Source of the DNA: Candidatus Peribacteria bacterium
GTDB lineage: Bacteria; Patescibacteriota; Gracilibacteria; UBA1369; UBA12463
Length of the DNA: 36,656 bases
Direction: 5' to 3'
Assembly (NCBI GenBank): GCA_943355055.1
Contig: CALREA010000010.1
Span: 1-36,656 of the forward strand
Shown in pieces: positions 8,067 to 15,952 of the stretch; position 1 is the first letter of the stretch; every line of letters begins with the position of its first letter. The notes below the pieces were generated by a model. The model was not told the DNA's origin. It was given only the letters and a program-made list of their open reading frames with translations, and ran no database searches. A program made the translations under genes and the position numbers.

Positions 8067-9056
8067 TTACAATTTTTCAGCGACACGCATTTTAGCGCTC
8101 CTGCTGCGAGGATTTTCGCGAGTCTCTTCGTCGGTTGGCAATACGGGACTCTTAGTCAAGACCTCTAAAACCGGCTTCGTACGGCACTCGCAGCGCATAA
8201 CTTCTGGAGGGCAGATACAGTCTTTGGTTTGAGATCTGAGAAAATGCTTCACAATGCGATCCTCAAGGGAGTGATAGCTGATAGCCACCAATCTTCCGCG
8301 AAGAGCGAGCAGGCTGACTGCCTGCGGTAAAACGTTTTCTAAGACATCAAGTTCATGATTAACAGCGATACGAAGCGCCTGGAAGGTCTTTGTAGCCGGG
8401 TGTGATTTTCCGTGTCTCAGTTGCGGAGGGTAGGCGTGGAAGACTAAATCTTCGAGCTGCTTGGTAGTAGTAATTCTCTCCTTCAGGCGACACTCCACAA
8501 TCATGTGGGCAATCTTTCGGGACAACCTCTCTTCTCCAAACTCAAAGATAATATCCGCTAAATCTTTTTCGCTATAGGTGTTAACGATGTCCGCGGCAGT
8601 GAGATCAGATAACTCTCGGCTCATTCTCATATCGAGTGGGCCCTCCTGTTGAAAAGAAAAACCTCTCTCGGCACGAGTGAGATGGGGCAGTGCAAGTCCG
8701 AGATCAAATAAAATTCCATTCACTTCGGCAACTTTCAATTCTTTCATCTTTTCAGCCATATCAACAAAATTCGCGTGAATCAGGGTGACAGATTTGAGTC
8801 CATCCTTCCCAAATTTTTCTACGATTCGTTGCTTGGCTATCTCGAGGTGTTCCAGATCCTGATCAAAACTATACACATGACCTTTTGGGCCAACGGCCTC
8901 AATCATATCCATGGTATGACCACCCAGTCCGAGCGTACCATCTATGGCACGATCACCTTTTTGCAAATTCATAAATGCTTTTACCGATTGTCGAAGGACG
9001 GGCACATGCACAAATACTGACGAATCCGAACCTATCTGTTCAAAACTTGTATCCAA
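8067..9056 (-). CDS. rsmH: 16S rRNA (cytosine1402-N4)-methyltransferase
   Basis: 329 residues, normal length. It methylates N4 of C1402 in the 30S P site, using S-adenosylmethionine. Family motifs: HVPVLRQSV (17-25), the SAM loop DGTLGLGGH (39-47), RAERGFSFQQEGPLDMRM, TKTFQALRIAVNHELDVL, and GGRLVAISYHSLEDR-like LRGRLVAISYHSLEDRIVKH near the C-terminus. In the family's DLGVSSPQL motif this protein reads DLGLALPHL, losing the conserved Ser-Ser pair while everything around it is kept. The ATG at 9056 has no ribosome-binding site. The FtsL-like gene follows on the same strand. Confidence 0.94.
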   Translation of the reverse strand: MDTSFEQIGSDSSVFVHVPVLRQSVKAFMNLQKGDRAIDGTLGLGGHTMDMIEAVGPKGHVYSFDQDLEHLEIAKQRIVEKFGKDGLKSVTLIHANFVDMAEKMKELKVAEVNGILFDLGLALPHLTRAERGFSFQQEGPLDMRMSRELSDLTAADIVNTYSEKDLADIIFEFGEERLSRKIAHMIVECRLKERITTTKQLEDLVFHAYPPQLRHGKSHPATKTFQALRIAVNHELDVLENVLPQAVSLLALRGRLVAISYHSLEDRIVKHFLRSQTKDCICPPEVMRCECRTKPVLEVLTKSPVLPTDEETRENPRSRSAKMRVAEKL

Positions 9057-9341
9057 TAGCGTATAACTTTTTTACTCTTAAATCTAAAGTAAGACAACTA
9101 TAGTCATCCAAAGCCGGATAGTCAATTTATTCATCAATCCAAGTACACAAAAACTGTACATATAGAGCTACAAAATCCAGCTATGCTCAAGCCATAAACA
9201 AAAGAAGGTCATTATAAATAATGATGCACAACTTTTTAGTTATTGCATAACAAATGTATACAGTGGATATGAACGAATTTACGAAACACTAGCCACATAC
9301 AATTATAAAACAAAATAGCAATATAACGAATTTCTCAAAGC

Positions 9342-9355
9342 TGTGCCCGGGCACA
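9342..9355. repeat. 14-bp perfect palindrome
   Basis: TGTGCCCGGGCACA is self-complementary with no spacer and lies at the left edge of the GC-rich patch, 6 bp before the repeat cluster. Confidence 0.5.
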
Positions 9356-9360
9356 CTTCA

Positions 9361-9440
9361 GCCGGGTCAGCAGCTCTAGCAAGAGTTTCCCTTGGGGGGA
9401 GACCTGTCCCTAGGGGGAGAAGCGTCCCTTGTGGGCGGAT
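9361..9440. repeat. GC-rich intergenic repeat cluster, copy 2
   Basis: It begins with GCCGGGTCAGCAG (9361-9373), nearly identical to 3539-3551. Three TCCC...GGG cores follow: TTTCCCTTGGGGGGAGA (9386-9402), GACCTGTCCCTAGGGGGA (9401-9418) and GTCCCTTGTGGGC near 9424-9436. CTAGCAAG (9376-9383) before the first core is also found in the repeats inside fbp. Confidence 0.6.
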
Positions 9441-9486
9441 CAAGAAAATAATAGCGAAAAATGACAGAACATACTAAGATACAGCC

Positions 9487-9822
9487 ATGATTATCATGGA
9501 TATTCCAATTTCGCTCGAAGAGATTCAAAAAAATCACCGTCATTTTTATCAATCATTGGTCAAGGCGGTGGTTGATATTGAGCAAGAAACAATCGGACTC
9601 GATGGCGAAATGCATGCAGATATTGAAGAGGAAATGTTATCTCGCGGAAGTCTTCAAAACAATTTATGGGGACTAAACATTACGTTTGAAAATCCATATC
9701 AAATTCAATACACATCACTAATTAATATTCGACCTGGACAAGGAAATAAAAAAATGGAGATAGAAAGTCAGGAACTGAGAGAAAAAATCAGTGCCATAGT
9801 CAATAAATTAGTTATTCAATAA
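9487..9822 (+). CDS. DUF5674 family protein
   Basis: 111 residues, the usual DUF5674 length. The family pattern is recognisable throughout: an opening MIIMDIPISLEEI, then VKAVVDIE near 26-33, GEMHADIEEEML near 40-51, a RGSLQNNLWGLNI block near 54-66, SLINIRPGQGNKKMEI near 78-93, and a final LREKISAIVNKLV. The function is unknown; the family is common in CPR genomes. It is followed after 2 bp by another small gene on the same strand, so the two are almost certainly cotranscribed. A second ATG lies three codons in. No Shine-Dalgarno is visible. Confidence 0.8.
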   Translation: MIIMDIPISLEEIQKNHRHFYQSLVKAVVDIEQETIGLDGEMHADIEEEMLSRGSLQNNLWGLNITFENPYQIQYTSLINIRPGQGNKKMEIESQELREKISAIVNKLVIQ

Positions 9823-9824
9823 AT

Positions 9825-10172
9825 ATGTACCCACTCGTATTACACAAAACCATGACCGCAGAGCGATGGGGAAATTTTCCTCTCTATAAACGAATCTTAA
9901 TGATCGGAAATGAAATACAGCGATTGCAAGATTTCGTAAAAATGAATTCACAGGAAAATGTTACAACAGAAACGTTGGAACGGGCTATGGAACTCACGGA
10001 TTTAACTATTGAAACCACATCGGGAAACTTCAGGAAGGAGCTTCTCCGCTGGCGAGAAATGTTGAGTTTGGCATACCATGAGAAAGAATACCTTAAAAAA
10101 AATCAAAACTTTATAGCACAATTATTTCAAACTCTCATGTTCTTCACCCCCGAATCCGCGCTCGCCTACTAA
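9825..10172 (+). CDS. Small helical protein partnered with DUF5674
   Basis: 115 residues, mostly predicted alpha-helix, with a distinctive start MYPLVLHKTMTAERWGNFP and a middle RAMELTDLTIETT. I do not know a named family, but the start and DLTI block look like a conserved small protein rather than a chance frame. Its ATG follows the DUF5674 stop by 2 bp, implying translational coupling and a shared function. Its 3' end overlaps the convergent TsaC-type gene by 4 bp. It has no signal peptide or membrane segment. Confidence 0.7.
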   Translation: MYPLVLHKTMTAERWGNFPLYKRILMIGNEIQRLQDFVKMNSQENVTTETLERAMELTDLTIETTSGNFRKELLRWREMLSLAYHEKEYLKKNQNFIAQLFQTLMFFTPESALAY

Positions 10173-10777
10173 TGCAAAAACTCTGATAGCGCAATCGGCC
10201 CCTTCCGAATCATCTTCACCTCATCACCCATCACCTCCACAATCGTCGAGGGTTCAATTTCCGGAATTTGTCCCATGTCAATAATTGCATCCGGAACGGC
10301 TTCTCCGTGAATACCATCCGCGTCACGTCCAAGAAGAAATGTCTCAACATCATACGCCTGCGGCTCGCTCGTTCGATTGGCACTCGTGGTAATCAACGGT
10401 CCTCCAAACCCGGTCAATATCTGCTGAGTAATTTCATGATCAGGGTAGCGAATACCAACGGTTGTCACTCCCCTATTAATATGCGCAGGGAGTAACTCCT
10501 TGCGAGGAACAATGATCGTCAATGGCCCGGGCCAATATTTCTCCGCAAGCTGAAGGGCTTTTTCGCTAAAATCACCGTATTTTCGCGCCTCATCGAGCGA
10601 TGAAACCATGATGGATACCGGTTTCGATTCAGGCATATCTTTCAATGAATACACCCTCTCGATAGCCTTTTCGGAGCGAATATCCGCCGCTAATCCATAG
10701 CACGTCTCGGTCGGATGGAGAACAACTCCCCCATTCCGCAAAGCTGAAACCGCCTTTAAAACAACATCGTCGTGCAT
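10169..10777 (-). CDS. L-threonylcarbamoyladenylate synthase (TsaC/Sua5/YrdC)
   Basis: 202 residues, the short TsaC/YrdC form without the Sua5 C-terminal domain. It makes threonylcarbamoyl-AMP from threonine, bicarbonate and ATP for the t6A37 modification of ANN-decoding tRNAs. Visible motifs: GGVVLHPTETCYGLAADI (16-33), the ATP/substrate region YSLKDMPESKPVSIMV, WPGPLTIIVP, TVGIRYPDHE, PLITTSANRTSEP and PSTIVE. The ATG lies a few bases after the predicted transcript start of a shared bidirectional promoter (10783-10816), so the message may be leaderless. Confidence 0.92.
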   Translation of the reverse strand: MHDDVVLKAVSALRNGGVVLHPTETCYGLAADIRSEKAIERVYSLKDMPESKPVSIMVSSLDEARKYGDFSEKALQLAEKYWPGPLTIIVPRKELLPAHINRGVTTVGIRYPDHEITQQILTGFGGPLITTSANRTSEPQAYDVETFLLGRDADGIHGEAVPDAIIDMGQIPEIEPSTIVEVMGDEVKMIRKGPIALSEFLH

Positions 10778-10782
10778 TTGGC

Positions 10783-10816
10783 TTGCAGAATACTATTCCA
10801 ATGCCATAGAATGCAA
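10783..10816. promoter_or_regulatory. Overlapping divergent promoters, tsaC-type gene and gene at 10840
   Basis: Plus strand: TTGCAG (10783-10788), 18 bp, TAGAAT (10807-10812). Minus strand: TTGCAT (10811-10816), 18 bp, TATTCT (10787-10792). Each -35 overlaps the other promoter's -10, so only one polymerase can bind at a time. Confidence 0.5.
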
Positions 10817-10839
10817 CCTATTCATTTATTGAACGATAT

Positions 10840-11220
10840 ATGAGCCAACCAAACTCACCGACAACAAGCAAATCATGGACCGAAACGCTGAACGCCCTCA
10901 CATCGCCACGCACGATGGATGATGTAATTGCCATGATTCCCGAAATTCACGAGGAAGTGAAAAAAATCGATCCGACAGGAACGATTGAAAAAATGCTCCT
11001 CATCGGCGTCGCGCTGAAAACTCCACTCACAGAAACAGAACAGAAAGACTATATCGAAGGACTAAAGGCCATTAATAACGCACTATCCAATACTCCACGC
11101 ATGTCGAGGAAATTAAATTTCGTACTGGATACATATGCGACACACATACGAGCCATTATCGATAATAATACACTGCTTCTTGCAAAGCAAAAAACAAGAG
11201 AACGTGTAGGAACAATATAA
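10840..11220 (+). CDS. Unknown helical protein
   Basis: 126 residues, not recognised. It is soluble and mostly helical, with no cysteine, signal peptide or membrane segment. The N-terminus is Ser/Thr/Pro-rich (MSQPNSPTTSKSWTETLN) and the middle reads MDDVIAMIPEIHEEVKKIDP. It has a good promoter candidate 28 bp upstream. It lies 11 bp before a second helical unknown on the same strand, so the two probably form an operon and may act together. ATG codons without a Shine-Dalgarno are used for both. Confidence 0.65.
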   Translation: MSQPNSPTTSKSWTETLNALTSPRTMDDVIAMIPEIHEEVKKIDPTGTIEKMLLIGVALKTPLTETEQKDYIEGLKAINNALSNTPRMSRKLNFVLDTYATHIRAIIDNNTLLLAKQKTRERVGTI

Positions 11221-11231
11221 AACACCATACC

Positions 11232-11921
11232 ATGAACACATCGGAAAATAGCATAGCTAAACCAGCAATCAGTATTTCACCAGAGCTGAGAGAAGCGATT
11301 GAAATATTAAAAAAACCGGAATCTTTCAAAAAAGGAAACCGTCAAGTAGCCATGGCAAACATGGCCAAGGGTATCGCCCTCGTCGAAGCATTAGAGATAG
11401 CAGCTGATGACGACACTGTTTTTGCGGGAATTATAGAAACTCGAAACGCGGTATGGAAAGTTTATTTGCGGGAACTGTCAGATGCGAAAAGGGTAAAAGC
11501 AGCGGGAGATGAATTGTACAACCATATCGCCATGCTCGTCAGAACGCTCTCATCCTTCCAGCAGCCCACGAATTTAGATGAAGCAGTAAGCATTTTATGG
11601 AGATATACACAACGGGATCTCCCGAATTCGAGATCAGTAGATATGGACGGATCAAAAGCAGCTCTCGTACGACTCGGACGCGGGATGATGAAACTCGTAA
11701 CAGAAGGAGGCTCTTTTACAGAAGAAGAGTGGATGAGCTGGCATGGGATGATTCGACTATGTTGCGAAATGGATCTATCAGAATGGAAAGCATTTAGGGA
11801 CATGCAAAACAGCAGAGTAAAAAATGAGAGTGCGCATGATAAGCCGAGCGCATTGGAAACGAGCATGCGGATTATTATTGATGAGTGGGCAAAAAACTCA
11901 CCTCGATTGACTCTATCCTGA
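11232..11921 (+). CDS. Unknown helical protein, second gene of a pair
   Basis: 229 residues, not recognised. It is strongly helical and soluble, with segments such as ISPELREAIEILKKPESF and LVRTLSSFQQPTNLDEAVS; Trp-rich turns (EEEWMSWHGMIRLCCEMD) lie near 175-195. No catalytic motif is visible. It follows the gene at 10840 by 11 bp. Its last codons overlap the -35 region of the GAPDH promoter candidate, and it ends in TGA. Confidence 0.65.
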   Translation: MNTSENSIAKPAISISPELREAIEILKKPESFKKGNRQVAMANMAKGIALVEALEIAADDDTVFAGIIETRNAVWKVYLRELSDAKRVKAAGDELYNHIAMLVRTLSSFQQPTNLDEAVSILWRYTQRDLPNSRSVDMDGSKAALVRLGRGMMKLVTEGGSFTEEEWMSWHGMIRLCCEMDLSEWKAFRDMQNSRVKNESAHDKPSALETSMRIIIDEWAKNSPRLTLS

Positions 11922-11934
11922 AATGATTTAAACT
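11907..11934 (+). promoter_or_regulatory. Promoter candidate for GAPDH
   Basis: TTGACT (11907-11912), 16 bp, TAAACT (11929-11934); the -35 lies inside the end of the preceding gene. TATATA at 11959-11964 is a weaker alternative -10. Confidence 0.4.
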
Positions 11935-11970
11935 TGGGGAGCTTTTCATATATCTCATTATATATACCCC

Positions 11971-12978
11971 ATGGCAAAACTCCGCACCGCAATCAATGGT
12001 TTCGGTCGTATTGGACGACTCATCCTTCGCGCAAATTTATTAAAAAATCTCGTAGATATCGTAGCCATCAACGATCCGAATCCACCTTCATCACTCGCGT
12101 ATCTGCTAAAATATGATACCACGCATGGGAAGTTGGATTTGGATATCACGTCCACCGATAAATCGATTATCGTAAACGGCGTGGAGATTCCATGCTCCAT
12201 GGAAAAAGACCCAGCGAAACTCCCATGGGCAGCACTCAATGTCGACATGGTTTTCGAAGCAACCGGCGTATTCACCACGAAAGAAAGCGCATCTGGACAC
12301 ATCACCGCGGGAGCAAAACGCGTGATGATTACCGCGCCGGGCAAGGGCGTAGATGGAACATTCGTGTATGGAATCGATCATGAAAGTTTCGATCCTGCGA
12401 AACACATTGTCTTCTCCAATGCATCATGTACCACGAACTGTCTCGCCCCTCTGGCAAAAGTCCTCAATGATAATTTTGGCATCGTGAAGGGGCTAATAAC
12501 GACGGTACATGCGTATACGAACGATCAACGCACGCTCGATCTAGCTCACAAGGACGCGCGCCGAGGGCGCGCGGCCGCCTCAAACATCATTCCCACAACC
12601 ACTGGCGCAGCCGCAGCAATCGGTGAGGTACTTCCGGAGCTCAAGGGAAAACTGGACGGTCTCGCGCTGCGTGTACCCGTTATTGACGCTTCCATCGTAG
12701 ACCTCGTATGTGAAGTTTCCAAACCAACAACGGTCGAGGAGATTAACGCGGCTTACAAAACCGCATCAGAAGGCGCTTTCAAGGGTCTCCTCGAATACTG
12801 CACCGATCCGATCGTTTCTTCAGATATTATTCATAATCCGGCATCTTGTGTTTTCGATGTTGAACTCACAACCGTCATTGGCGGCAACATGGTGAAAGTC
12901 ATGGGCTGGTATGACAATGAGTGGGGATACTCAAACAGACTTCTTGATCTAGCGGGCTATATTAGCACGCGAGTGTAA
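11971..12978 (+). CDS. gap: Glyceraldehyde-3-phosphate dehydrogenase
   Basis: 335 residues, standard length. It oxidises and phosphorylates glyceraldehyde-3-phosphate to 1,3-bisphosphoglycerate with NAD(P), reversibly, in glycolysis and gluconeogenesis. The Rossmann loop INGFGRIGR is at 8-16. The conserved Asp at the end of the second strand (VAIND, 31-35) favours NAD. The catalytic Cys153 is in SNASCTTNCLAP, with His180 in TTVHAYTNDQ. RRGRAAASNIIPTTTGAA and WYDNEWGYSNR complete the family pattern. In NADP-linked forms the residue after AIND and the mid-protein loop differ, so cofactor preference is not settled by eye. It works with the aldolase and bisphosphatase encoded nearby. Confidence 0.95.
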   Translation: MAKLRTAINGFGRIGRLILRANLLKNLVDIVAINDPNPPSSLAYLLKYDTTHGKLDLDITSTDKSIIVNGVEIPCSMEKDPAKLPWAALNVDMVFEATGVFTTKESASGHITAGAKRVMITAPGKGVDGTFVYGIDHESFDPAKHIVFSNASCTTNCLAPLAKVLNDNFGIVKGLITTVHAYTNDQRTLDLAHKDARRGRAAASNIIPTTTGAAAAIGEVLPELKGKLDGLALRVPVIDASIVDLVCEVSKPTTVEEINAAYKTASEGAFKGLLEYCTDPIVSSDIIHNPASCVFDVELTTVIGGNMVKVMGWYDNEWGYSNRLLDLAGYISTRV

Positions 12979-13009
12979 CGAGCGTTGTTTCCGTTTTCAA
13001 AACTTCACT

Positions 13010-14218
13010 ATGCACTTCCCCTCACACAAAATCGCCGCGCACCACAAGCACGACAAAGGCCGTATCTTCGCCTGGATGGGGCTGATTTCCAGCACGGGGT
13101 ATGCCAGCTTCCTGACGATGTTACCGATTATCATCGCAGAAAAGCTTCATAGTGATGTATACGTAGGATATTATTTTGCCATACTCGCCGTCATCTCACT
13201 CGCCGTTTCTCTTTTGAGTGGAAAAATTCTGAAACGCTTTTCAAAAATCACGCTCACCAAGACCATTCTCGCGGTTCTCGCCACCATTTTTTTCCTTCTC
13301 ACCTTCACTACATCAATCTGGAATTTCGCCGCACTCGATATAGGACGAGTAATTCTTATCTCCCTTTTCTTCATAATTCTCGCAATCTTCGTACGCGATT
13401 TCGCTTCCGAAGAAGAAATGGCACTGGCGGAAGGTCGATTCTTTCTCTTTAGTAATATTGGCTGGGTGATCGGTCCTCTCACGGGAGGATTCATAGCAAA
13501 AACATACGGTCCGGAATCGGTATTCATATTCACAGCCGGCTGCTACATAGTGCTACTGGGACTCTTTCTCCAACAACACATTATCGCAAAACATCCAAAC
13601 ATTAAAAATACCACGTCAAAAATATCTACGACGACCAATGTCGGGTCAATATCGGAAAACATCAAAGAGTATTTCAAAAATAAAGATTTGGTTACCGCCT
13701 CAATCATTTCATTCGGCATGTATTTTTGGTGGTCCATTAGTGGCATATACATCCCAATCGCTCTGAAAAATCTCGGATTCGCACCCGATGTTATCGGCTT
13801 AATCTTCGCCCTCAACGTCATCCCGCTCATTCTTCTCGAATTTCATTCCTCCGATGGGGCGCGACAATACGGTATCAAAACGTACCTCGTCATGGGTTTC
13901 TCGATCCTCAGCCTCTGCCTCATACTATTCACGCTCGCCTCAATACCTATGCTGATTAAATTAATGATTGTTATCAATGTCGGCTCCGCCTTCATCGAAC
14001 CCATTAAAGAAATTTTCTTCTTCAAAGTAGTAGCCCCCCGAGACGAAGAGCGATTTTACGGAATCTACAGCGCCTCCTATCCGATCGCCTACATCATAGC
14101 CCCCCTCTTCGGCTCTCTCATGCTTTTCAGCTTTGGAATCAATGGAATTTGGCTCGGAGCCGCAGTTGTGTTTATACTGATCACGCTCGTGGCACTCACG
14201 ATTGATAGAAAATACTAA
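13010..14218 (+). CDS. MFS transporter
   Basis: 402 residues with about 12 hydrophobic segments in two sets of six, split by a basic cytoplasmic loop near 190-225, the major facilitator layout. After the second helix, SGKILKRFSKITLTKTI sits where MFS motif A (GxxxDRxGRR) is expected, but it is degenerate. The N-terminus is basic and His/Lys-rich, so it faces the cytoplasm. The substrate cannot be read from the sequence. It follows GAPDH by 31 bp and precedes hrcA by 23 bp on the same strand, so it may be cotranscribed with either; no separate promoter for hrcA is visible. Confidence 0.85.
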   Translation: MHFPSHKIAAHHKHDKGRIFAWMGLISSTGYASFLTMLPIIIAEKLHSDVYVGYYFAILAVISLAVSLLSGKILKRFSKITLTKTILAVLATIFFLLTFTTSIWNFAALDIGRVILISLFFIILAIFVRDFASEEEMALAEGRFFLFSNIGWVIGPLTGGFIAKTYGPESVFIFTAGCYIVLLGLFLQQHIIAKHPNIKNTTSKISTTTNVGSISENIKEYFKNKDLVTASIISFGMYFWWSISGIYIPIALKNLGFAPDVIGLIFALNVIPLILLEFHSSDGARQYGIKTYLVMGFSILSLCLILFTLASIPMLIKLMIVINVGSAFIEPIKEIFFFKVVAPRDEERFYGIYSASYPIAYIIAPLFGSLMLFSFGINGIWLGAAVVFILITLVALTIDRKY

Positions 14219-14241
14219 TCTCTTTGTAACCTTTTGAGCCA

Positions 14242-14955
14242 ATGGCCGACCTCGACCGACGCACCCAAGTTCTGAAAGCGATTGTGCAACACTTCGTCAC
14301 GACCGCCGAACCGGTAGGCTCGAACACCATAATCGTAAGCTATAAATTCGAGGTATCACCGGCAACCATCCGTAACGAAATGGCCACATTGGAAAGAGAA
14401 GGACTCATCTTCCAACCTCACACGTCTTCGGGCCGAGTTCCCACGGAACTCGGCTATCGCAAGTTCGTCGAAGAAATCGCCGACTACGAGTCCGCCACTA
14501 TAAAGGCACAGAAACTTCTGGAGACGGTATGGGCCGAGTACGCCGCGGAGAAGGCCAAAGAAAAAATCTACGACGCGGTAAATGTGTTAGCGCGCGCAAC
14601 GAATAATGTGAGTTTCGCCACAATCCCGGGCAGCGCGCGGACATTCTTCCTCGGACTCTCGAATGTATTGAAACAACCGGAATTTCAACAAGATCCATTC
14701 CGAGCATCGCAAGTCGTGGAGATTCTCGAAAATGATGACAACTTCCTGAACACGATTTACCAACTCAGCATCGACGAAGAACCACAGATTTACATCGGCC
14801 AGGAAAATATTATTCCTCAAATTCAATCTTGCTCAATCGTCATCTGTAAGTATAGCATCGGCGATTACGAAGGTCTGCTCGGCATTCTCGGCCCCACCCG
14901 TATGGACTACGCTTTCCACGTTGCCATGCTTCAAGAAATCAAAAAACTTTTATAA
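14242..14955 (+). CDS. hrcA: Heat-inducible transcription repressor HrcA, short form
   Basis: 237 residues against about 340 for most HrcA proteins. The N-terminal winged helix is typical: [20 protein letters not shown] (6-25), then the recognition helix [19 protein letters not shown] (38-56) and [16 protein letters not shown] (61-76). The C-terminus keeps the family end [11 protein letters not shown]. The missing length lies in the middle dimerisation/GAF-like part. It represses chaperone genes by binding CIRCE; one perfect CIRCE lies before dnaK in this window (16274-16300). None lies before hrcA itself, so classical autoregulation of the whole cluster is not evident. grpE follows after 26 bp. 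Confidence 0.9.
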   Translation: MADLDRRTQVLKAIVQHFVTTAEPVGSNTIIVSYKFEVSPATIRNEMATLEREGLIFQPHTSSGRVPTELGYRKFVEEIADYESATIKAQKLLETVWAEYAAEKAKEKIYDAVNVLARATNNVSFATIPGSARTFFLGLSNVLKQPEFQQDPFRASQVVEILENDDNFLNTIYQLSIDEEPQIYIGQENIIPQIQSCSIVICKYSIGDYEGLLGILGPTRMDYAFHVAMLQEIKKLL

Positions 14956-14981
14956 CAGGAATTTTCTAACCTAAAAAAATA

Positions 14982-15524
14982 ATGTCTGACGACACCACTC
15001 CACCAATCAATCCAGCACAGCCCATTCCAACTGAAAGTCCAACACCCGATTCTACCGTTCCCGACTCCGATATTGAATTACTCAAGTCCCAATTGGATCA
15101 GATGACCGAGACCTGCAAACGGACCCTTGCTGACTTTTCCAATTATAAACGATTTGTCGAAGAACAGCGCAAGCAGGCAGCATGGTTCGGAACCAGCGGA
15201 ATGATCAGCGAAATTCTCCCTATCGTCGACAACTTCGAACGCGCCCTCACTCACATGAGCGATCTCGACGCCGCGCACCGCGAAGGCATCGATGCTATCT
15301 ACCGCCAACTCGCCGCCCTCCTCGAAAAACATAACGTGAAAAAAATCGAAACCATCGGTAAGCCCTTCAACCCGCTCTTTCACGAGGTCCTCTCTCAGGG
15401 ACCCGGTCCTCTCGACACCATCGTCGAAGAGTTCGAAAAAGGCTACATCATCGGCGAACAGGTTCTCAAGCCAGCCAAAGTAATCGTGGGAAACGGTCAG
15501 CCGCTAGCTCCTCCTGCGACCTAA
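14982..15524 (+). CDS. grpE: GrpE nucleotide exchange factor
   Basis: 180 residues, normal length. GrpE releases ADP from DnaK. There is a Pro/Thr-rich disordered N-terminus (1-30), a long coiled coil (about 30-80) with TLADFSNYKRFVEEQRKQAA, then the conserved ILPIVDNFERAL, GKPFNPLFHEVLSQ and a terminal EKGYIIGEQVLKPAKVIVG, which is the DnaK-binding beta domain. It lies between hrcA and dnaK, separated from dnaK by a hairpin, two small unknown genes and the CIRCE promoter. Confidence 0.95.
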   Translation: MSDDTTPPINPAQPIPTESPTPDSTVPDSDIELLKSQLDQMTETCKRTLADFSNYKRFVEEQRKQAAWFGTSGMISEILPIVDNFERALTHMSDLDAAHREGIDAIYRQLAALLEKHNVKKIETIGKPFNPLFHEVLSQGPGPLDTIVEEFEKGYIIGEQVLKPAKVIVGNGQPLAPPAT

Positions 15525-15546
15525 AAGCTTTGCTCACAGGGCTCAT

Positions 15547-15602
15547 GGTTTAATTGAACTTATTTGAGGGGTGGTGGGATGATATCAAATTTCAATTAAG
15601 CC
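15547..15602 (+). repeat. Long stem-loop with a G-rich loop after grpE
   Basis: GGTTTAATTGAA (15547-15558) pairs with TTCAATTAAGCC (15591-15602), with one G-T pair. Inside, ATTTGA (15562-15567) pairs with TCAAAT (15585-15590), leaving a 3-nt bulge and a 17-nt loop, GGGGTGGTGGGATGATA. There is no U-run, so it is not a classical terminator. A six-codon frame (ATG 15579, TAA 15597-15599) begins in the loop after a GAGGGG run. Confidence 0.55.
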
Positions 15603-15615
15603 AAATAGCAACAAT

Positions 15616-15885
15616 ATGGAACTGACAAGAATCGTTCACTCACCCCTATGGAGCACCGACGAACACCGTATAGACGAAGTTCGGGAACATCTGGAGTTTG
15701 ATGTAATAATAGACCTTGTACGACAATCGGGAATTTTCGCGGAAATCGAGATATCCTCAAGAGAAGGAGCTCGATGGATTCGTGTGCATCAAAAAGATGT
15801 AAATGAAGCTAAAGCAATAATTCACAAAGCTGATGACGACGGAACGTTGCTGGATATGGCAAATGACCGGGTAGATTGGTGGTAA
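15616..15885 (+). CDS. Unknown small protein in the grpE-dnaK interval
   Basis: 89 residues, acidic, no known family. It contains EHLEFDVIIDLVRQSGIFAE and an ending rich in Asp and Trp (DMANDRVDWW). It is predicted to be a small alpha/beta protein without a signal or membrane segment. It starts 13 nt after the stem-loop, which may control it. Its position inside the chaperone cluster might be chance, since dnaK has its own promoter. Codon use and length support a real gene, but the evidence is thin. Confidence 0.5.
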   Translation: MELTRIVHSPLWSTDEHRIDEVREHLEFDVIIDLVRQSGIFAEIEISSREGARWIRVHQKDVNEAKAIIHKADDDGTLLDMANDRVDWW

Positions 15886-15893
15886 ATATACAT

Positions 15894-15922
15894 TTGACAT
15901 CAATTGGAAACCGGCGTAAAAC
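15894..15922 (+). promoter_or_regulatory. Promoter candidate for the gene at 15953
   Basis: TTGACA (15894-15899), 17 bp, TAAAAC (15917-15922), about 30 nt before the ATG. Confidence 0.45.
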
Positions 15923-15952
15923 GGCTACGCTTAAACGTAACCAATCGAAAAT

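Larger units (their letters stand above)
9057..9486. other. 430-bp intergenic region
   Basis: No supported gene. Positions 9057-9340 are AT-rich and featureless to me. Positions 9340-9440 form an abrupt GC-rich patch with a palindrome and several repeat cores, listed separately. The promoter of the gene at 9487 must lie at the right end; I see only a weak TAAGAT at 9475-9480. Confidence 0.5.

Noticed and set aside
11462-11992. 176-residue minus-strand open frame
   Set aside because: Antisense to the helical gene at 11232 and the start of GAPDH; composition rich in Ser and Phe with no motif, a typical shadow.
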